From Chromatiales bacterium (GTDB lineage: Bacteria > Pseudomonadota > Gammaproteobacteria > UBA6429 > Thiohalophilaceae): 10,844 nt of DNA. Every line of letters starts with the position of its first letter. Position 1 is the first letter of the stretch. The stretch covers positions 1 through 10,844 of the forward strand of contig JALUTJ010000318.1 in NCBI GenBank assembly GCA_027057985.1. Direction: 5' to 3'. Positions 6,877 through 10,844 of the stretch are shown piece after piece. The notes beneath the pieces were generated by a model. The model did not search any database, was not told the DNA's origin, and was given only the letters and a program-made list of their open reading frames with translations. A program made the position numbers and the translations under genes.

Positions 6877-8484
6877 TCAGGAACTGCCTGACTGGCGTGC
6901 TACATCAACATACAGGGTAATACGCTGTCCCGGCTGCAGGTATCTACGGTTACGCAGATTGCGATTCCAGCGCTTGAGCTGCCTGATGCTGACCCGGAAC
7001 TTGCTTGAGATACGTGCCAGTGAATCACCACGACGTACCCGATAGCCAATACGCTTGGTTATATTTCTTCTTGGTGGCGCAGAGAGGTGTTCGATGTCAC
7101 CAGCCGATGAAAGCGGGCTATTACGCCGCGACCAGATAACCAGGCGCTGCCCGGCACGCAGGCGGTCGGTCGGTGCCATGCTGTTCCATTTCGCCAGTTG
7201 ACGTACGCCGACACGATGATAGCGGGCGAGATCCCAGAAAGTATCACCCTGCTGTACGATGTGCGCGATTTTACGTCCCCTGCGAGGAATGTTCTGCAAC
7301 TTGCTTTTACGTTGACCGGCACTGAGATGATATTCACGCAGTGAACGGCTGGCGACAGGGATAGTCAGGCCACGACCGGCACGAATGGTTTTACCGCGTA
7401 AACGGTTAATACGTTTAATGGTACGAATACTGGTATGAAACTTCTGTGCAATGGTGCTGAGCGTTTCACCTTTGCGGACACGATGGCGAATCCAGCGGAT
7501 CCGTTTACTCGCAGGAAGTTTTGCCAGCTTTGCTTCAAACTTTTCAACTTGTTCGACCGGTAAAAGAAGGTCATAAGGACCATTGGGTGAAGTGGCCCAG
7601 CGGTTATAGCCCGGGTTCAGGCGGTAGATATCATCGAGAGGTAGCTCAGCCAGTTCTGCTGCCAGAGCCAGGTCGATCTGTGAATCGAGTTTAACCTGTT
7701 TCAGGTATGGCTCGTCCGGAATTTCATTAAGTGTAATTCCGTAGGCTTCTGGATCAGCAATAATTTTTTTCAGTGCCAGTAACTTGGGCACATAGGCACG
7801 GGTTTCTTTTGGCAGCCGCAATGAGAAGAAGTCGGTTGGCTTACCACGGCGCCTGTTGCGGCGTATCTCACGCTTAACCCGGCCTTCACCGGTATTATAG
7901 GCAGCAAGGGCCAGCATCCAGTCACCCTTGAAATGTTTGTTTAACGTCTTTAGTAAACGGATAGCAGCCCGGGTCGATGCATAGACATCACGGCGTCCGT
8001 CATACCACCAGTTCTGTTTAAGGCCATAGCGCTTGCCGGTGGAAGGAATGAATTGCCAGATACCAGCCGCACGCCCATGGGAATAGGCAAAGGGCTGAAA
8101 TGCACTTTCAACGATGGGGAGCAGGGCGATTTCGGTCGGGACACCGGCTTCTTCGACTGTCTTGACGATATATTGCAGGTAAGGGCGGGCACGCTCTGTT
8201 ACCCGTTTCATGTATTCGGGGTGACGGACATACCAGCGCAGTTGTTGATCAATCCGTTTGTGTTCAACCACGGGCAGGGCAAAACCACTGCGAATCCGGG
8301 TCCAGGCATCAAGCTTGATGCGGGGAAAAAGTTCATCTTCATTGACACTGGCACTCTCTTCGACAGCGGTATTGTTACTGTTGAGTGAGGATTGCTCCGC
8401 ATCCTGTACCGAAGTAAGGGCACAGCCATTAAGAAACAGCAGTGAAACGAGCGCTGCCGGGTAGAAAAAGAGTCGTTTTAGCAT
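6877..8484 (-). CDS. mltD: Membrane-bound lytic murein transglycosylase D, three LysM domains
   Basis: This enzyme cleaves the MurNAc-GlcNAc bond of peptidoglycan, leaving 1,6-anhydromuramic ends. The 535-residue product starts with a lipoprotein signal (MLKRLFFYPAALVSLLFLNG) and a lipid-attachment Cys21, so it should be anchored in a membrane, probably the outer one. The SLT domain spans about 105-245, with catalytic Glu126 in PIVESAFQP, then GIWQFIPSTGKRYGL (141-155) and LAAYNTGEGRV (193-203). Three LysM peptidoglycan-binding modules follow at about 334-377, 408-450 and 481-526. All are Arg/Lys-rich, which raises the charge of the C-terminal half. E. coli MltD has 452 residues and two LysM modules. 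The start ATG lacks a strong ribosome site, but it sits ideally before the signal peptide. It converges with yejF and diverges from the yafS-like gene. Confidence 0.95.
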   Translation of the reverse strand: MLKRLFFYPAALVSLLFLNGCALTSVQDAEQSSLNSNNTAVEESASVNEDELFPRIKLDAWTRIRSGFALPVVEHKRIDQQLRWYVRHPEYMKRVTERARPYLQYIVKTVEEAGVPTEIALLPIVESAFQPFAYSHGRAAGIWQFIPSTGKRYGLKQNWWYDGRRDVYASTRAAIRLLKTLNKHFKGDWMLALAAYNTGEGRVKREIRRNRRRGKPTDFFSLRLPKETRAYVPKLLALKKIIADPEAYGITLNEIPDEPYLKQVKLDSQIDLALAAELAELPLDDIYRLNPGYNRWATSPNGPYDLLLPVEQVEKFEAKLAKLPASKRIRWIRHRVRKGETLSTIAQKFHTSIRTIKRINRLRGKTIRAGRGLTIPVASRSLREYHLSAGQRKSKLQNIPRRGRKIAHIVQQGDTFWDLARYHRVGVRQLAKWNSMAPTDRLRAGQRLVIWSRRNSPLSSAGDIEHLSAPPRRNITKRIGYRVRRGDSLARISSKFRVSIRQLKRWNRNLRNRRYLQPGQRITLYVDVARQSGSS

Positions 8485-8506
8485 TATAAAATTTCTAGTA
8501 ATTTTA

Positions 8507-8538
8507 ATAAGATACAGTTTATTATGTGTGTATCTTAT
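8507..8538. promoter_or_regulatory. 9-bp inverted repeat in the mltD/yafS divergent gap
   Basis: ATAAGATAC (8507-8515) and GTATCTTAT (8530-8538) are perfect inverted copies separated by 14 bp, with half-site centres 23 bp apart, about two helical turns. The right arm covers the predicted mltD -10 box and the left arm lies just downstream of the predicted mltD start point. That placement fits a repressor operator. A hairpin at the 5' end of the mltD mRNA is the alternative. The repeat is seen directly; its role is inferred. Confidence 0.5.
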
Positions 8539-8560
8539 GAATTAACACTGAAGCGGTCAA
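8532..8560 (-). promoter_or_regulatory. Predicted mltD promoter
   Basis: On the minus strand TTGACC (8555-8560) matches the sigma-70 -35 at 5 of 6 positions. It is followed after exactly 17 bp by TAAGAT (8532-8537), a 4 of 6 -10. Transcription would begin near 8525, giving a leader of about 40 nt before the mltD ATG. The site overlaps the opposing promoter at 8542-8570. Confidence 0.45.
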
Positions 8561-8570
8561 CTGTTATGCT
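8542..8570 (+). promoter_or_regulatory. Predicted promoter of the yafS-rnhA-dnaQ operon
   Basis: TTAACA (8542-8547, 5 of 6 to the -35 consensus) is followed after 17 bp by TATGCT (8565-8570), with a TG one base before it (8562-8563), making an extended -10. Transcription would begin near 8577, about 36 nt before the methyltransferase ATG. This is the best-formed promoter in the window, and it overlaps the divergent mltD promoter. Confidence 0.6.
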
Positions 8571-8612
8571 ACAGAATGCCAACTTCATCCACCAGGCAGG
8601 ATAAGGAACGAT

Positions 8613-9419
8613 ATGTTCACAAATTTTGTACAGGGTCTTAAGAAAAACCTGTCTGCATCGCCACCGGTGTATGATGAAGTTGCGATCTGGCAACAGTTTC
8701 AGCACTGGTACGCTTCTCCACTCGGTCAGCGTCTGGCGGAAACAGAAAAACAGCTGCTGGATCGCTATCTACCCAACCTTTTTGGCTATTACCTGCTGCA
8801 ATGCGGCAATCCGGTGGCTGAGCTGGGGGAGATGAGTGAAAAGTGGCTGCAGAATAGCCGTGTACCCTCAAGATTTATTATTGATTATGAATTAAATCAA
8901 CAGCTTAGCTGTGTTTCCTATCATGACCGCTTACCAGTTAAAAGTGACAGCCTTGACCTCGTTATTCTACCGCATACGCTTGATTTTGCCGTGGATCCAC
9001 ACCTGGTATTACGTGAAGTGGAAAGGGTGCTGATCCCGGAAGGCCATGTCGTCATTCTGAGCTTCAGTGCCTTGAGTAGCTGGAATCTCTGTCGCAAACT
9101 GCCGTTATTGAAGCAATCCCTGCCACAAAATGCGCAGTTTTTTTCCGCTTACCGCATTATGGACTGGCTGGGGCTGCTGGGTTTTGACGTGATTCATCGT
9201 CGTGGCTATTTTCAGCAGTTACCGCTACAAAATGAGAAACTGCACCAGCGTAGCGCCTTTTTGACCAGACTGGGACAGCGTCTGTGGCCAAATCTTGGGG
9301 CCGGTTATATGCTGGTGGCTCGAAAACGGGTTGAGACCCTGACGCCGATTCGCCCTCGTTGGCGTGCTCGGCGGCGTGTCGTCACCGGGCTTGAACCCCT
9401 GAACAGGAAAAGATTGTGA
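8613..9419 (+). CDS. yafS: YafS-like class I SAM-dependent methyltransferase, substrate unknown
   Basis: This 268-residue protein resembles the uncharacterised methyltransferase encoded beside rnhA and dnaQ in E. coli (YafS) and Pseudomonas. Visible landmarks are GYYLLQCGN (58-66), the late methyltransferase-11 pattern [32 protein letters not shown] (113-144) with VVILSF after it, and [11 protein letters not shown] (183-193). SAM-binding motif I is degenerate: [10 protein letters not shown] (69-78) lacks the usual glycine-rich D-x-G-x-G-x-G, as also in E. coli YafS from memory. The tail (247-268) is strongly basic (RPRWRARRR), suggesting contact with nucleic acid or another polyanion. No signal peptide or membrane segment is seen. 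AAGGAA (8603-8608) precedes the ATG. The gene overlaps rnhA by 4 bp, so the two are cotranslated. Family is clear; function is not. Confidence 0.8.
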   Translation: MFTNFVQGLKKNLSASPPVYDEVAIWQQFQHWYASPLGQRLAETEKQLLDRYLPNLFGYYLLQCGNPVAELGEMSEKWLQNSRVPSRFIIDYELNQQLSCVSYHDRLPVKSDSLDLVILPHTLDFAVDPHLVLREVERVLIPEGHVVILSFSALSSWNLCRKLPLLKQSLPQNAQFFSAYRIMDWLGLLGFDVIHRRGYFQQLPLQNEKLHQRSAFLTRLGQRLWPNLGAGYMLVARKRVETLTPIRPRWRARRRVVTGLEPLNRKRL

Positions 9420-9862
9420 GTGATATTGTAGAAGCCTGGACCGACGGTGCCTGCCGTGGAAATCCCGGCCCGGGAGGCTGGGGTGTTCTGCTGCGCTTTA
9501 ATGGCCATGAAAAACGCATGCACGGTGGTGAAAGGGAAACCACCAATAATCGCATGGAGCTGATGGCCGTGATCAAGGCGCTGGAAAGCCTCAAGCGTCA
9601 GTGCAGGGTCAGGGTTTCCAGTGATTCCCAGTATGTTCTCAAGGGCATCAGTGAGTGGATGGATAACTGGAAAAAACGGGGCTGGAAGACCGCGGCGAAA
9701 AAACCGGTTAAAAATGTCGACCTCTGGCAGCGCCTGGACCGGGCGCAGCAGGAGCATGATATTGAATGGGAGTGGGTAAAAGGGCATAGTGGGCATCCGG
9801 AAAATGAGATTGCCGATCAACTGGCCAATCAGGGCATCGATGAAATGCTGGCCAGTTCATAG
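9416..9862 (+). CDS. rnhA: Ribonuclease HI
   Basis: This cytoplasmic enzyme degrades the RNA strand of RNA-DNA hybrids, removing R-loops and helping primer removal. The 148-residue product (E. coli 155) has all catalytic carboxylates at E. coli numbering: Asp10 ([16 protein letters not shown]), Glu48 (NNRMELMA), Asp70 (SSDSQYV) and Asp134, plus His124 in [10 protein letters not shown]. The basic hybrid-binding handle is present at about 84-99 ([16 protein letters not shown]). The start is GTG at 9416, overlapping the upstream TGA in GTGA, with AGGAAAAG at 9405-9412. It lies between the yafS-like gene and dnaQ on the same strand. In E. coli rnhA and dnaQ are divergent, so codirectional order here resembles Pseudomonas. 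Confidence 0.98.
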   Translation: MSDIVEAWTDGACRGNPGPGGWGVLLRFNGHEKRMHGGERETTNNRMELMAVIKALESLKRQCRVRVSSDSQYVLKGISEWMDNWKKRGWKTAAKKPVKNVDLWQRLDRAQQEHDIEWEWVKGHSGHPENEIADQLANQGIDEMLASS

Positions 9863-9893
9863 TGGGTAAAAATTCTTAACAGGGGGAGTACTT

Positions 9894-10628
9894 ATGCGTC
9901 AGGTGGTACTGGACACCGAAACTACCGGCCTTGAGCCGCGTCAGGGCCATCGTATTATTGAAATTGGCTGTGTTGAACTGGTCAACCGTCGTTTAACCGG
10001 TAAGCGCTATCACCAGTACATTAATCCGGATCGGGAAGTGGACGAGGGCGCACTCGAAGTTCACGGTATCAGTAACGAATTCCTGGCTGACAAGCCCCGC
10101 TTTGCTGATATTGTTGATGATTTTATCCAGTTTATCCGGGGTGCCGAGCTGGTTATTCACAATGCCCCGTTCGATGTAGGTTTTATCGATCATGAGCTGA
10201 CTTTGCTGGGGCAGCAGCAGAACCATGTCGAAAATATCTGCAAGGTGCTGGATACCCTGGTGCTGGCGCGTAAGATGCATCCGGGGCAGAAAAACAACCT
10301 CGATGCCCTGTGCAAACGCTACGATATCGATAATTCACAGCGTGACCTGCACGGAGCCCTGCTCGATGCGGAGATCCTGGCCGATACCTACCTGGCTATG
10401 ACCGGTGGCCAGACGGCGCTGTCACTCGGTGGCATGGCCGATAGTAATGACCTCGAGCAATCTACCGCGGTCAGTCAACCACGCCCCCTGCAGGTTGAAA
10501 CTTCCCGGCTTAAGGTCCTGCGGGCGAGTGATGAGGAGCTGGCACTGCATCAGGCGCGCCTGGAAAGTATCGATAAAATGAGTGGCGGCAACTGTATCTG
10601 GCTTAAAGAGGAGAACAGGCCCGGGTAA
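9894..10628 (+). CDS. dnaQ: DNA polymerase III epsilon subunit (3'-5' proofreading exonuclease)
   Basis: Epsilon removes misincorporated nucleotides within the Pol III core, bound to alpha and theta. The 244-residue length matches E. coli (243). DEDDh exonuclease residues are complete: Asp7 and Glu9 in DTETTG, Asp94 in HNAPFD, His153 (DLHGALLDAE) and Asp158. After the exonuclease domain, QTALSL (173-178) lies where E. coli has the beta-clamp-binding QTSMAF. A flexible linker of about 180-205 and a C-terminal segment (206-244) expected to bind alpha follow. The ATG at 9894 is preceded by the unusually G-rich ribosome site GGGGGAG (9882-9888), fixing the start. A 31-bp gap separates it from rnhA, so it is probably cotranscribed. 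Two terminator hairpins lie about 170 bp downstream. Confidence 0.97.
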   Translation: MRQVVLDTETTGLEPRQGHRIIEIGCVELVNRRLTGKRYHQYINPDREVDEGALEVHGISNEFLADKPRFADIVDDFIQFIRGAELVIHNAPFDVGFIDHELTLLGQQQNHVENICKVLDTLVLARKMHPGQKNNLDALCKRYDIDNSQRDLHGALLDAEILADTYLAMTGGQTALSLGGMADSNDLEQSTAVSQPRPLQVETSRLKVLRASDEELALHQARLESIDKMSGGNCIWLKEENRPG

Positions 10629-10797
10629 ATGTCACAATACTGTTACAGAATAAAAACCCTTTTATTTTCAATAAGATAAATTTAAGGGTGGTTGATAATT
10701 TTATTAAAGATTGGGGCTGGGGTGTCGATAACCTGATTAAGCAAGTGATTTTTCTCCTTCGTTTATACAGGTAGTTTTAGTTAGGTTATTCCTCCCC

Positions 10798-10816
10798 TGC
10801 GCAGAAGCGCATTTTT
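10798..10816 (+). terminator. Intrinsic terminator hairpin 1
   Basis: TGCGC (10798-10802) and GCGCA (10807-10811) form a 5-bp GC stem with loop AGAA, followed at once by TTTTT (10812-10816). The T run is only on the plus-strand side, so it should stop transcripts coming from dnaQ. The stem is short but the layout is classic. Confidence 0.65.
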
Positions 10817-10817
10817 A

Positions 10818-10844
10818 AAACCTCGCAGTGATGCGAGGTTTATT
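10818..10844. terminator. Terminator hairpin 2 with GNRA-type tetraloop
   Basis: AAACCTCGCA (10818-10827) and TGCGAGGTTT (10832-10841) form a perfect 10-bp stem with loop GTGA. The plus strand continues into ATT at the window edge. On the minus strand the stem runs into TTTT, so it may also end a minus-strand gene to the right. It lies directly behind hairpin 1, making a tandem stop. Confidence 0.7.

Noticed and set aside
9305..9820. 171-codon minus-strand frame across rnhA and the end of the methyltransferase gene
   Set aside because: It is antisense to an intact RNase HI with all active-site residues, and its low-complexity hydrophobic translation resembles no family I know.
9771..9871. 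11-bp direct repeat AGTGGGTAAAA at 9771-9781 and 9861-9871
   Set aside because: The first copy encodes the conserved W-V-K of RNase HI. Two copies of this length are plausible by chance, and no insertion boundary is visible.
10629..10679. 16-codon frame ATG...TAA directly after dnaQ
   Set aside because: It has no ribosome site at usable distance and no sign of selection; it is too short to support from sequence alone.
10629..10797. A tRNA gene after dnaQ, as aspV follows dnaQ in E. coli
   Set aside because: No T-arm GGTTCRA motif, acceptor pairing or terminal CCA was found on either strand of the gap.

Overview
The window looks like ordinary, vertically inherited core chromosome from a non-enteric gammaproteobacterium. 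G+C is roughly half by eye. The gene order fabI, peptide ABC transporter (yej/npp type), mltD, yafS-like methyltransferase, rnhA, dnaQ matches, from memory, the Pseudomonas aeruginosa PA1806-PA1816 neighbourhood. The right half also matches the E. coli mltD-gloB-yafS-rnhA-dnaQ block. I cannot name the genus. I see no insertion sequence, phage gene, CRISPR array, rRNA or tRNA.

Layout. Positions 1-146 hold no gene but contain a structured palindromic repeat (copy A, 61-140) just past the 3' end of fabI. fabI (minus strand, 147-938) encodes the NADH enoyl-ACP reductase that completes each fatty-acid elongation cycle. A 203-bp divergent gap (939-1141) holds a fabI leader hairpin and a candidate fabI -10 box. 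Positions 1142-6647 are a tightly packed four-gene operon, yejA-yejB-yejE-yejF: a periplasmic solute-binding protein, two permeases and a double ATPase forming one oligopeptide importer. The 229-bp gap between convergent yejF and mltD is dominated by a 112-bp imperfect palindrome (copy B, 6713-6824) of the same repeat family as copy A. mltD (minus strand, 6877-8484) encodes a lipoprotein murein transglycosylase with three LysM domains. A 128-bp divergent gap with overlapping promoters and a 9-bp inverted repeat leads into a plus-strand operon of a yafS-like methyltransferase, rnhA (RNase HI) and dnaQ (Pol III proofreading subunit). The last 216 bp have no gene and end in two tandem terminator hairpins. 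No stretch over 300 bp lacks a gene.

How the genes fit together. The modules are largely housekeeping: lipid synthesis (fabI), peptide uptake (yej), cell-wall turnover (mltD) and replication fidelity/RNA-DNA hybrid removal (rnhA, dnaQ). A link between peptide uptake and wall turnover is possible but unproven. I found no convincing novel multi-gene system. The most unusual signal is non-coding: two copies of a two-hairpin repeat that keep loop sequences and a 39-bp internal spacing while their stem sequences differ but still pair. Secondary points are the absence of gloB between mltD and yafS and the compact mltD/yafS divergent promoter.
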